A stretch of DNA of 64,000 nt from Ganoderma boninense (Eukaryota > Basidiomycota > Agaricomycetes > Polyporales > Polyporaceae). The notes below the pieces were generated by a model. That model worked only from the letters and a program-made list of their open reading frames with translations. It was not told the DNA's origin and made no database searches. The stretch is from positions 868,001 through 932,000 of the forward strand of contig CM035306.1 of NCBI GenBank assembly GCA_002900995.3, in the 5' to 3' direction. Numbering within the stretch: the stretch's first letter is position 1; each line of letters begins with the position of its first letter. Positions 44,166 through 55,097 of the stretch are shown piece by piece. A program made the position numbers and the translations under genes.

Positions 44166-45604
44166 CCCCCCCTCAGGCCGGCCTTTATCCAAACTCAGTG
44201 GGTGAGAGTGTTCATGCCTCTTGTCGTGAAGCTCGGCCCCCCGCGCTTCCGCAGGTTCCTCCTGGACTGCCTGCCGATCAAGTCGGTCCAGCACATCAAG
44301 ACGATCACCGACGTCATGCACCACCGCTCGCTGGAGATATTCAATGAGAAGAAGGCGGCGATGGAGCGGGAGATCAAGAGACTCTGATCGCTGTCGGCGA
44401 GGGCAAGGATATGCTGAGCATCCTCCGTGCGTGATTTTTTGCACTTCGCAAAGGACAAATTCCTGATGACGGCAACAGTCAAGGAGAACATGAAGGCTGC
44501 GGACGAGGACCGGCTTCCGGATAGCGAGCTGCTCGCACAGATGAAGTGCGTGTTCCTGTGGCCTGATTCGACCTCCCGCGTCGTGGCTGATTTGTCCTGC
44601 CGCAACGCTAGCACGTTCATCGTGGCTGGGGTGGACACCACGTCGAACGCCCTCTCGCGCATCCTCCACCTCCTCTGCCAACACCAAGACGTCCAGGACA
44701 AACTTCGCGCGGAGATCCGGGCAGCCATAGAACAGTACGGCATGGAGATCCCGTACGACGAGCTGTCCGCGCTGCCGTACCTCGACGCGGTGTGCCGCGA
44801 GACGCTGCGCCTGTGAGTGGTTACTTTGCCCACCGTACCTGAACCGCTGTCTGACGGTCTGACGTATATTCGCAGGCATGCCCCCCTGAACACTTCCTTC
44901 CGACAGTAAGTCACATGGCCACACGCTCTATGGGTAGGAAATGGCTAATTCTGACGACTGCACGCCAGGGCGAAGAAGGACACGGTTTTGCCGCTCTCGC
45001 AGCCGCTCCGCGGCGCCGACGGCAAGATGATGAGCGAGATCCCGATCCCGAAGGGCACGTTCGTCCTCTCGAACCTCCCCGCGTGCAACAGGAACAAGGC
45101 GGTCTGGGGCGAGGACGCGCTCGAGTGGAAGCCCGAGCGCTGGCTCGAGCCGCTGCCCAAGTCCGTTGAGGAGGCGCACGTGCCTGGGATCTATGCGAAC
45201 CTGTGAGTGTCCTGCGCCTGGCGGGGGCCGTATTGAGGCGGAGTCGTGCTGACATCTATGGCTCGCTAGGATGACCTTCCTCGCTGGGAGCCGCGCATGC
45301 ATGTAAGCCCCGTGCTAACTGATGTGTCTGGGAAACTCGAGCTGACCACGGCTTGGCGCGTCACAGTGGATTCAAGTTTTCGCAGCTGGAAATGAGTACG
45401 TGTGGCCTCCTCCGCTCGTTCGCCTCCCTTGACATGGTTCTCCTCACTCTTTTAGAGGTCGTCCTCTGCATGCTCCTCTCTGGCTTCAAGTTCGAGCTCT
45501 CGGAGAAGCCCGTGGTATGGAACTTCGCAGGGATCTCCTACCCGTCTACCGGCTACGAGAGCCCGAAGCCCGAGATGATCCTCAAAGTCAGCCTCGCACC
45601 GTGA

Positions 45605-46796
45605 TGTGGCGCCTCGTCTTTCGGACTGCAGTGGTTTTTGAGTCTGTCGTCCATAGCAGCGACCCGCTGTCTATGCACACGTTTGGCCCTATTGCATCAA
45701 GCGTGCAGCGTCCTGTCACTTCTGGAATGTTAACGAAGTTTTAATTGCATACCTTTTGCCAGTGTTTCCCTCCTTCGTCTCGCTTTCGATTTTTAAGCCG
45801 CCTGATACTAACCACAACCTCAATTCAAATTCCATCTTATGTTCTCGCCCCCTTGAAGTGTCCCACTCTCTGCTCCTCGTATCACGTTTTTCTTCTTGGT
45901 TGGACAGAATCATTATGAGTTTGCTGAACTTGCTCCATAATCTGACGGCTTACAACTTGGCCATGGAAGAGTTTCTCGACATGACGTTCTAGCCCCAGCG
46001 ACCATGGAAAGCGCCGAGTTTGTGCACGATTACGACTCCGGGACGCCGAAACACACGTATCTGAACAAGTTAAAGAAGCATCAGAGTCTTAGAGTCCGCT
46101 CGTTGGTACCCGGGGCTCATGTTCCCGCTTCCAACAAGTCGTCTAGTAGTACGTGTATGCCGCATCTGCGTCGCTAAGTTCTGCAGGCTAGCTTTGATCT
46201 AGCCACCGGCACGACCCATGCGAGCCTATTGCGTAAGTTGGAGCTCTGACCTGGCCACGGACACTCTCTGCGTTTTTCCAAAACCCGATTCCTTATGGAG
46301 CCTCACGGCGACCCGAGTCCGAGTTGATGGGGCAAGCCATGGCATGTCATTTCAAGTTTTCCCTGAAGCTGACGACAACCTCTGCAATGGCGCTGGCCAG
46401 TAGGGGTAATGCAGAGTCCACAATATTGTGTTCGACATACTTCACGAAGTATGTGGTTAGTGTATCATACTTACTTGTATTTACCGAGTCAACAGTGTCA
46501 TCTTTCGGAGCGAGCGCTTACACTGGCATAACGCACTTGCAGACCGGCGGCAACATGAGCGTCCAGTTAGCTATTCACTGTGCTGAAGTTCTACTGAAGT
46601 CCCTGTTGAGTACCTGTGTTCTCTAACATCGTATGCAAATCAGGCTCTTCAAGCGTGAAGATCAGCCTATAGATGGCTGACTCTCGTCATGGCGCATTCA
46701 CGAGTGACGACTCCCCAGACACTAAAATACACACACAACCTTTGAGGCCTTCCTTTCAAACCTAACACCTTTCCGAGTCCAGCGTCATCCACCTGC
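45605..46796. other. Convergent spacer between P450 copy 2 and GH3 copy 2
   Basis: Counterpart of 36666-37786; no gene was recognised. Confidence 0.5.
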
Positions 46797-49536
46797 TCAA
46801 GCACCCGGGTCCTTCGGCCAGTCCGCGATCTTCCTCGCCTCCCCCACCAGCCTGAGCGTACGCTTCAGCTCCGCAGTGGTGTCCAGCGCGAGCGTGTACG
46901 TCCCGGGGTACACCCACTTCGCCCCGCTCGAGTCCGCACGCGCGATCGCCCCCAGGGTCACCGCCAGCTCCGCCACTGCGCTCTTCCCCGGGGCGAGCCC
47001 GTGCACGCGCGTGTACGCCACCAGCTGCTTATTCGGGTGCGGCGCAGGCCCGAACGTCCCGCTCGCGAAGAGGAGGGCGACGTAGTCCGACGCGACCTTG
47101 CCCGTGTTCGTCACGCGCACCGCGAAGTTGTCGAGCAGCGCGAGGTCGAGGAACGCCGCGCCGCGGTTCCCGCTCGCGACGAGGTCGTCGATAGCGTAAC
47201 TCGTGGCGGGGGTGTTGGCATGCACGCTCGCGGCCCAGGCGAAGGCGAAGGTGGTGTAGTGCAGCCCGAAGCCGAACTCGAACACCGGCGTGCCAGAGTA
47301 CCACTTGTACGTGCGCCCGGGGTTCGTCGCGCTCGGGCGGAGGCTCATGTCCGTCATCGGCACCTGGTCTGCGTACGCGGCGGGGTACTGGGTGATGGGG
47401 AGGCGGCCGGCGGGCGCCGCCTTGCCCGTGAGGATGTCGAAGAGCGCGGCGCCGCCGCTCTGGCTGGGGTATCCGCCCCAGATGATCGCGTTCACCTGTG
47501 GGATGTCAGGGTTAGTTGTGATTCAAGGAAAAACCAGAGGCTTCCGTACCGCACGATCAGCCTTGAGTGCCGAGTCGTCCAGCTGGCCGCCGCCGAACTG
47601 CGCGACAATCAGCGGCTTGCCCACCGCTGCGAGCTCCTTGACCAAGTCGAGCTGGTTCCCGGGCCAGGTCACGTTCAGCCTGTCCCGCCCCTCACTCTCC
47701 ACAGTCTCGTCCAGCCCCCCAGCGAAGACGACCGCATCCGCCTCCTGCGCCGCCGCGACGGCCGCCGCGAACCCGCTCGTGTCGTTCGCAGTCGTGATGC
47801 CTGTGCCAAGCACGTACTCGACGTCGAACCCGGCCTGTTGCGCGCCGAGGAGCGGGCTTATTAGGAACGGCGCGGTGCCTTGGTAGTTGCCCTGCATGAG
47901 GGTCGTCGCGTTCGCCCACGGGCCGATGAGCGCGAGCTTGCTGATGCGCTTGGACAAGGGCAGCGCGCCGTCGTTTTTCAGAAGCACCATGCCCTCGACC
48001 GCGGCGGTGTGCGCGAGCGCCTGGGACGAGGACGTGTTGACGTCGGCCCAGCTGAGCTGGCGGAAGGGCTGCGCCTCGGCCGGGTCGAAGTAGCCCAGCC
48101 TGCACGTGGGATGTGTATGTGTGAGCCTCTACGCTGCGTGCATCCCTGAGCATATGACGGAGACGGCGTACCTGACCAGAGAAGCGTACTGGCGGATCGC
48201 GGCCCGCCTCAAGTCGGTGCTGTTCACGAGGCCGCGAGAAAGCGCCTCGGGCAGGTACTCGGACGAGAACGTCCCACAGTCGATGTCCGTGCCCGCGAGC
48301 AAGGCGTCCGCGGCAGCCTGAGCCGGGTCGTCCGTGTAGTTGTGAGGGGAGTAGATGTTCGAGACTGCATCGCAGTCGCTCGTCACCCACCGGTCACCGT
48401 CGAAGCCCCAGTAGTCGCGGAGCACGTCCTGCAGCAGGAACTTGTTCGCGCACGACGGGATGCCGTTCACCGCGTTGTATGAGCACATGACACTCCCGAC
48501 TTTCGCGTCGCGCACGCACGCCTGGAACGGAGGCAGGTAGTACTCAGAAAGATCCTGCTGCGACACGATGGCATTGAAGCCATAACGCTCGACGCCCTCC
48601 CAGCTATCGAGGTCGTAGGCCGCGAAGTGCTTACAGTCGGCGACGACCTTGAAGTAGGGCTTGGGGTCGACGCCGCCCTGAAGGCCGACGATGAGGTTGT
48701 AGACGTAGTTTTGAAGGTGGAAGGGGTCTTCGCCAGGAGTCTCTTGCCCCCGACCCCAGCGAGGATCCTTGAAGGCTTAACGGGGCAGAAAAGCGTAAAC
48801 ATCAGTAACGTGAATGTCGCCATACCAGGGAATGGCGTAAGAAGTCCGAGGAAAAGCAGGTGATAAGTACGTGCAAATGGAGGCGCATATATGCAGCTCT
48901 TCTCTACACAGAAATCATTTGTCTCTCTTCTGCCGCACGTACATACATTCGATTTCAAGACAAGGTATGCGCATATAGGACACTCACGATTGATGTTCGG
49001 GGTCCAGAAGTCCAGCCCCGCCCGTCCAACGTTGTTAAATGCGCGGGCTTCGGTGCTCACGACCGTGGCCACCGCCTGGATGAGGGGGTCGTCGAAGGCC
49101 GCACCCATAAGGATCGGCTGCGGGAAGGAGGTCGCACAGCTGAAGTTGCCTGAAGGTGCGAAACTAACACCCGGGCTACCAGCGACGCCGTGCTAGAACA
49201 TACCAAACGGGCGACGCGAGAGGCGGAGATAAGAGGGCTGGATCTCCGAATGGAGCAAACGCTACTCACCAGCGCCTCGGACCACCAGTTGTATGCAGGG
49301 AGCCCTAGCCGAGCAACACCTGGGGAGGAGTTGACGCTGTTGTTGGTGAGCTCAGCGTCGGTCCAGAGCTCGATGAGGGCTGTAGCGCGGGTGATGGCAT
49401 CCTTTGAGGTGTCGCAGACGGTGTTGTTGGCGAGCGGGCCGTTGACGCAGTCGGGAAAGCCGTACGCCGAGACGCACGACGTGCCGAGCGCGATGGTGGC
49501 AAGAAAAGCGGAGAGTCGTCGAAGACCGTGCGCCAT
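46797..49536 (-). CDS. GH3 beta-xylosidase, copy 2 (intact)
   Basis: Exons 49536-49270, 49192-48988, 48775-48172, 48099-47550 and 47495-46797 have the same lengths as in copy 1 (267, 205, 604, 550 and 699 nt), giving 774 aa. The signal peptide, [22 protein letters not shown] and the [13 protein letters not shown] nucleophile motif are all kept. Most differences from copy 1 are conservative, for example SPHNYTDDP here against TDHHYTDDP there, and VDPKPY against LDPKPY. Copy 2 shares these with copy 3, so copy 1 may carry the newer changes. The enzyme should be secreted and act on xylo-oligosaccharides. Confidence 0.95.
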
Positions 49537-50475
49537 CCAAGCAGGTGAAGAGCCGAGTAGCTCGTCGAGCAGCCCATGGTGAGCTCAGCCTCTTATCCCC
49601 CCAGTGTTACGGCAATGGAGAAACGTCGGCAGCCTCGAGAACATGCATAGGGTGGTGTGGCAGACGAGATGGACGTCAGGCGAAGGGGTGAAGGCGGTCA
49701 GGTGGAATGGTCAGAAGGTTAGACTTCCGGGATTGGAAGAAGGTTTATCATGTTGGCGGCGGGAGTAACGGCGGAAGCGAGAATATTGAATTCATGCAAG
49801 AACGTTTGCTTGCGGTGGAGAGTCATTTGTTGATCTTGTGCCCTCGGCAACCGGCCGAAGGGCGAGGACGAGTGTGCTAGACTGAAGAACAGATTGAACA
49901 CGAGATTTAGAACAGAAGCGTCGAATTCGAGGAAGGAAGATTTGTCATACAAATGGATTGGGCGAGGCTTGAAGAATATTGGACTGGGTTTCGTTTGACG
50001 TTGTGGACGGGGTGAGCGGGAGTCCTCTCCACGGCGAGAAGGTAAGAAGAAAGAGTAGGATGCAAATGCCCGGGCCGGCAGGAGAGTGTGACCTCCGTCG
50101 CTTTTCCCACGATGAGTGCTCCCGATCCAGCGCACGTCCCGGGTGGCACTGGCTCGGAGGACCACTGTTATCTTCTCCAAGTCGAGGTTCACACCTTTGC
50201 CCTGCGCCCACAACTCAGCAATGTCCTCTCGAAGGCGCGCTCGAGATTCGAGAACCGCGTCAGCAAAATCCAACCCCTGCCACACATCAGCCCTCAGCCC
50301 GCGCAGGAGCTGCAGGATGCCTCTCCATGATCAACTAGTAGTCTAGTACCGCGGCGTTGGCCCTTCGCCACCCAGTAGGACCGACAGGAAACTCTGACTT
50401 CGGCAGCCTCAAGCAGAAAATTATAATTACTTACGAGCAATTTCTACGCCCAGCGAAGTTGCCTCACACATCATC
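49537..50475. other. GH3 copy 2 upstream region with an unassigned coding-like remnant
   Basis: 49537-50115 matches the flank of copy 1. After that, minus-strand 50150-50320 reads like folded protein (GLDFADAVLESRARLREDI, ELWAQGKGVNLDLEKI) but has no start, splice sites or recognised family. It is probably a gene fragment caught at the duplication border. Confidence 0.4.
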
Positions 50476-53285
50476 TCACGCACCCAGGTCCTTCGGCCAG
50501 TCCGCGATCTTCCTCGCCTCCCCCACCAGCGTGAACGTGTGCGTCAGCTCCGCAGTGGTGTCCAGCGCGAGCGTGTACGTCCCCGGGTACACCCACTTCG
50601 CCCCACTCTCGTCCGCACGTGCGATCGTCCCTAGCGTGACGGGCAGCTCCGCAACCGCGCTCTTCCCCGGGGCGAGCCCGTGCACGCGCGTGTACGCCAC
50701 AAGCTGCTTGTTCGGGTGCGGCGCAGGCCCGAACGTCCCGCTCGCGAAGAGCAGCGCAACGTAGTCGGACGTGACCTTGCCCGTGTTCGTCACGCGCACC
50801 GCGAAGGTGTCGAGCAGCGCAAGGTCGAGGAACGCGGCGCCGCGGGTCCCGCTCGCGACGACATCGTCAATAGCGTAGCTCGTCGCGGGGGTGCCGGCAT
50901 GCACGCTTGCAGCCCAGGCGAAGGCGAAGGTGGTGTAGTGCAGCCCGAACCCGAACTCGAACACCGGCGTGCCAGAGTACCACTTGTACGTGCGCCCGGG
51001 GTTCGTCGCGCTCGGGCGGAGGCTCATGTCCGTCATCGGCACCTGGTCTGCGTACGCGGCGGGGTACTGTGTGATGGGGAGGCGGCCGGCGGGCGCGGCC
51101 TTGCCCGTGAGAATGTCGAAGAGCGCGGCGCCGCCGCTCTGGCCGGGGTACCCGCCCCAGATGATCGCGTTCACCTATTTGACAGCAGGGTCAGTTCCGA
51201 TTTTCAAGAAGGGCAAGCCAGAAACATCCGTACCGCACGATCAGCCTTGAGTGCCGAGTCGTCCAGCTGGCCGCCCCCGAACTGCGCGACGATCAGCGGC
51301 TTGCCCACCGCTGCGAGCTCCTCGACCAAGTCGAGCTGGTTCCCGGGCCACGTGACGTTCAGCCTGTCCACCTCCTCGCGCTCGACCGTCTCGTCCAGCC
51401 CTCCCGCGAAGATGATCGCGTCTGCGCGCCGTGCGGCAGCGACAGCTACGGGGAATCCGCTCGTGTCGTTCACCGTCGTGACGTTCGTGCCGAAGACGTA
51501 CTCGACCTCGAAACCGGCCTGTTGCGCGCCGAGAAGCGGGCTGACGAGGTATGGGGCGAATCCGAAGTAGTTGCCCTGCATGAGCGTGGTGGCGTTCGCC
51601 CAGGGCCCGATGAGGGCGATCTTGCGGACGTGGCTCGCCAGGGGCAGCGTGCCGTCGTTCTTGAGGAGGACCATGCCCTCGACTGCGGCGGTGTGCGCTA
51701 GCTGTTGGGCGTGGGGAGTGTTGACGTCGGACCAGCTGAGCTGGCGGAAAGGCTGTTGCTCTGGTGGGTCGAAGTAGCCCAGCCTGCAATTGGTATGTGT
51801 GAGTTTCGAAGTGGCGTCTGTAGAAAGCATCACGGAAGCGACGTACCTGACCAGAGAAGCGTACTGGCGGACCGCGGCCCGCTTCAAGTCGGTCGTGTTC
51901 ACAAGACCGCGAGAAAGCGCCTCGGGAAGATACTCGGACGAGAACGTCCCACAGTCGATGTCCGTGCCTGCGAGCAAGGCATCCGCGGCAGCCTCAGCTG
52001 GGTCATCCGTGTAGTTGTGGGGGGAATATATGTTGGAGACTGCGTCGCAGTCGCTCGTTACCCATCTGTCCGGCCCGAAGCCCCAGTAATCCCGTAAGAC
52101 GTCCTGCAGCAGGAACTTGTTCGCACATGACGGGATGCCGTTCACCGCGTTGTACGAGCACATGATGCTCGCCACCTTCGCGTCGCGTACGCATGTCTGG
52201 AAGGGTGGCAGATAAAAGTCCGAGAGGTCCTGCTGCGACACGACGGCGTTGAACCCGTAGCGCTCGATGCCCTCCCAGCTATCGAGGTCATAGGCCGCGA
52301 AGTGCTTGCAGTCGGCGACGACCTTGAAGTAGGGCTTGGGGTCGACGCCACCTTGGAGGCCGACGATGAGGTTGTAGACGTAGTTTTGAAGGTGGAAGGG
52401 GTCTTCGCCAGGAGTCTCTTGCCCCCGACCCCAGCGAGGATCCTTGAAGGCTTCATGGGTCATGCGAAGCGTTAGCTACGTATACATGGGTTGACGTCAT
52501 AGCTGCAGCGGCGCACTCACGATTGATGTTCGGTGTCCAGAAATCGAGTCCCGCCCTACCAACATTGTTGAACGCGCGAGCCTCGTCGCTCACAACGGTA
52601 GCTACCGCCAGGATGAGGGGGTCATCGAAGGCAGCGCCCATGAGAATGGGCTGGGGGAAGGATGTCGCATAGCTGAACTCGCCCGAGGACGTGAAGTTGA
52701 CTCCGTGGCGTTGAGCAAGCCCATGCTAGGCGACAATTAGCGGGTGCATCTCCGAATCGGCGAAGGTCACTTGCCAGAGCCTCTGACCACCAATTATAGG
52801 CGGGTATCCCTAGACGAGGTACACCCGGGGATTCGTTGACAGTATTTCTGGTGAGCTCGTCGTCGGTCCAGAGATCTATGAGGGCTGCAGCACGGGTGAG
52901 AGCGTCTTTGGAGGTGTCGCAGACAGCATTGTTGGCGAGAGGCCCGTTGACGCAGTCTGGGAATGCATAAAATCCAGAGACAGAGGGCGTTCCCCACCGC
53001 AATTGCAGTGAGAAATGCAGCAAGACGTCGAAGGCCGTGCGCCATCCAGACGGGCAAGAAGCTGAGGAGCAAGTCAAAAGCCCACATCGCGAAGTTGGCT
53101 TCTTATTAGGCTTCTTGGGATGTTTCGGCAATGGAAAAATGTCGGGAGACTCGAACACAACAGTAAGAACATAAACATACGCAATACAGAGTGAGGGACG
53201 AGACAGTCTTCCAACGATGCCGTCAGGAGGTCAGGTGGATGGGTCAGAAGGTTGGGTTCACAGGGATTGGAAGCGGATTTGACGC
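50463..53285. repeat. Third, more diverged copy of the GH3 part of the duplication
   Basis: Similar to the GH3 genes of blocks 1 and 2 and to about 120 bp of their 5' flank (TCAGGTGGA...GGTCAGAAGGTTGG). It lacks a P450 partner. Its introns are shorter than in copies 1 and 2. Confidence 0.8.
50476..53045 (-). CDS. GH3 beta-xylosidase, copy 3, leader frameshift
   Basis: Exons 53045-52775, 52725-52521, 52450-51847, 51783-51234 and 51174-50476 match the copy 1 exons in length, apart from the first, which is 271 nt instead of 267. One extra codon accounts for three bases and a fourth G in a run (52992-52995 on plus) for the other, which puts the signal peptide ([11 protein letters not shown]...) out of frame with the mature protein (FYAFPDCVNG). 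The first intron starts GCAAGT, a GC-AG intron where copies 1 and 2 have GT. The catalytic parts ([43 protein letters not shown]) are intact. It is either a recently broken gene or a single-base sequence error in a homopolymer. Confidence 0.88.
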
Positions 53286-53618
53286 TGTTGGCGGCACGAT
53301 GGCGGGACGAGGGGAAGAGGGCTCCGCTGAAAGAAGGCCTTCATGTTACGGCCATATTCTTGGTATTACTCGTGCTGTAGTGTCGACTTCAGTTGCCGGG
53401 ACCGTCGTGGATAGGCAGGATGGTTGAGGTCGAGGCCAGGTTCTAGGGCGTCAGCGACGGTGGCCGTGTTTGATGTGACAGGGAGTCAGCCAATATGGTG
53501 GCGACGTGACGAATGTCGTCACTATCCACCCTAAATTGGAAGGCGGGTACAGGCGGCTGCGGCCCGAGGCACGTTGCCGGCACCCTCGGAACTCTCACCG
53601 AACTCTCATCCTCCGTCG
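53046..53618. other. Divergent intergenic region
   Basis: This holds the promoter side of GH3 copy 3 (to about 53285, similar to the other copies) and the 5' flank of the metallopeptidase gene. No gene seen. Confidence 0.4.
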
Positions 53619-54508
53619 ATGCCCCCTCCACCGCCTGGCCCAGAGCCACAATGGCCAATTCCAACTTTCAACGTCCGAATTGAAGACCTCGCCCATCCTG
53701 GGGCAAGGATCTTCCTTGACAATATCCGTGTGGACGAAGCACTACGACATGCCGTCACCACCGTCTGCCGCTTCCTCTACACCGAGGAGACGGTCCCAAG
53801 GGAGTACGTCCTAGCTCTTCACATCGCCAAATACTCCGTCTTAACTCCGTTCAACCTGTTCTCGTGCTGATGTCCTTGGCGGACCCGCATCTTCCCCCGG
53901 TTACGCCATTGCTTCCTGTGACGTACTCTTGCGGATGCTTGCGCCGCGGACTCTTTGCGTGCGGTAAGTGTACAACTGATCACCCTCGTCCTTCGGCCCA
54001 TGCCTGGGGTCGCGCATACCTTCGGCTCGCCCACGACGAAGGAGATACATTTTTCCCTCGATCACATTCGCAACTCCGAGTCACGCGCCAAGGACGAGAT
54101 CCTTGGTGTCCTCGTCCACGAGATGGTCCACTGCTACCAGTACAACGGCCTGGGCAAGACTCCCGGCGGCCTCGTCGAGGGCATTGCAGGTCCTCCTTCT
54201 CCGTACTGTATATTCCCCAGAGTGATCGAGCTGACAGTGTGCAACCTGCAGACTGGGTTCGTCTCAATGCTGGATATGTGCCTCCCCATTGGAAGAAGGA
54301 GGGTGACGGTGATTGGGATGGGGGCTATCAGAAGACCGCGTACTTCCTCGACTGGATCGAGGGCCGGTACGGAGACGGGTCTATTCAGGAATTGAACGAA
54401 GGCATGAAGGAGGTTGAGTATGACGACCATGTCTTCAAGGACGTCACCGGTAGAAAGGTATCGAAGCTATGGAAGCTGTACAAGGAGCACCTAGAGGCGA
54501 ACCAATGA
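53619..54508 (+). CDS. Basic secretory protein-like (BSP) metallopeptidase family protein
   Basis: Three exons (53619-53803, 53969-54189, 54252-54508) give 663 nt (220 aa) in frame. The ATG at 53619 is the first one available. Family blocks are DVQLITLVLRPMPGVAHTFG, KEIHFSLDHIRN, the zinc-binding HEMVHCYQYNG (HExxH), GGLVEGIADWVRLNAGYVPP and YQKTAYFLDWIEGRYGDGSI. This is the plant basic secretory protein family (PF04450), gluzincin-like peptidases known in plants, fungi and bacteria. No signal peptide is visible: the N-terminus is Pro-rich and polar, so an intracellular or non-classical location is likely despite the family name. The first intron is unusually long here (165 nt). Confidence 0.88.
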
Positions 54509-55097
54509 ACGTCTGCCTGCTATGCTTGTACTACTAATCCCCTATATCCCAGATTGGCCTCTCGCCGTTGTATAACCCTCTCGAACGCCGTGTAGTGACG
54601 CACTAGGAGCTTGGACGTCAAGGATAAATCGCATACCCAGGATAGCCTGTGGGTCTATTATCCTCGGCGTGCTCAAATCTGGGAAACGCATCGATTCGAA
54701 TAACGCCAGTCAGGCTGTGGCACGGCCTCCCTGAGTCCCCGCCACATCGACCATGAAGTTGTACATGTGCAACAATGTGGCTGATCTCTCTTTATCTATA
54801 GCTTTGTGGATATTGTTCGGTGACATCTACAATTGTGTCCTTTGTTCGCTGACGGCAGTTGAACAATTCCCAATTCCAGGACAATTCCAGGACAAAGTCA
54901 GACAAGGTCTCGAAGGCGACGGGCGGATGCACAGCAATTGTGTTCCCGTTTGGGGTTGCTTGCCTAAATGGATCCAAAGCGTGGGTAACCACAAGCGCTC
55001 GAACCAGTGGTCGCAGCCACATCCACATCCCTCCTGTCTCCTCTATACCACCATCTGCAAGACGTCAATCCGTTCCAGCCCATCCGCAAACTTGAAT
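54509..55097. other. Intergenic, promoter region of FunK1 copy 2
   Basis: No gene was recognised. A short direct repeat CAATTCCAGGACAATTCCAG occurs near 54868-54890. Confidence 0.4.

Larger units (their letters stand above)
43357..45604 (+). pseudogene. Cytochrome P450, copy 2, disrupted
   Basis: This covers exons 3-13 of the P450 at 34284; exons 1-2 fall in the assembly gap, which ends nine bases before exon 3. Two lesions are visible: an in-frame TAG at 43820-43822 where copy 1 has CAG (LELVGQGMM), and loss of one G near 44371, which shifts the frame after KKAAMER. The intron after KSFV is about 200 bp longer than in copy 1 and contains a perfect hairpin. The downstream exons stay well conserved, including AGVDTTSNALSRIL, ETLRL, WKPERW and FLAGSRAC, so inactivation is probably recent. 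Each lesion is a single-base change, so sequence error is possible but less likely for both. Confidence 0.88.
43348..50115. repeat. Segmental duplication, block 2 (P450 pseudogene + GH3)
   Basis: The counterpart of 34640-41115, same gene order and orientation. The GH3 part is more alike than the P450 part, which contains an added intron insertion. The left end is cut by the gap. Confidence 0.85.

Noticed and set aside
53574..53618. N-terminal extension of the BSP-like protein from 53574
   Set aside because: The codon there is TTG, not ATG; a eukaryotic start at 53619 fits better.
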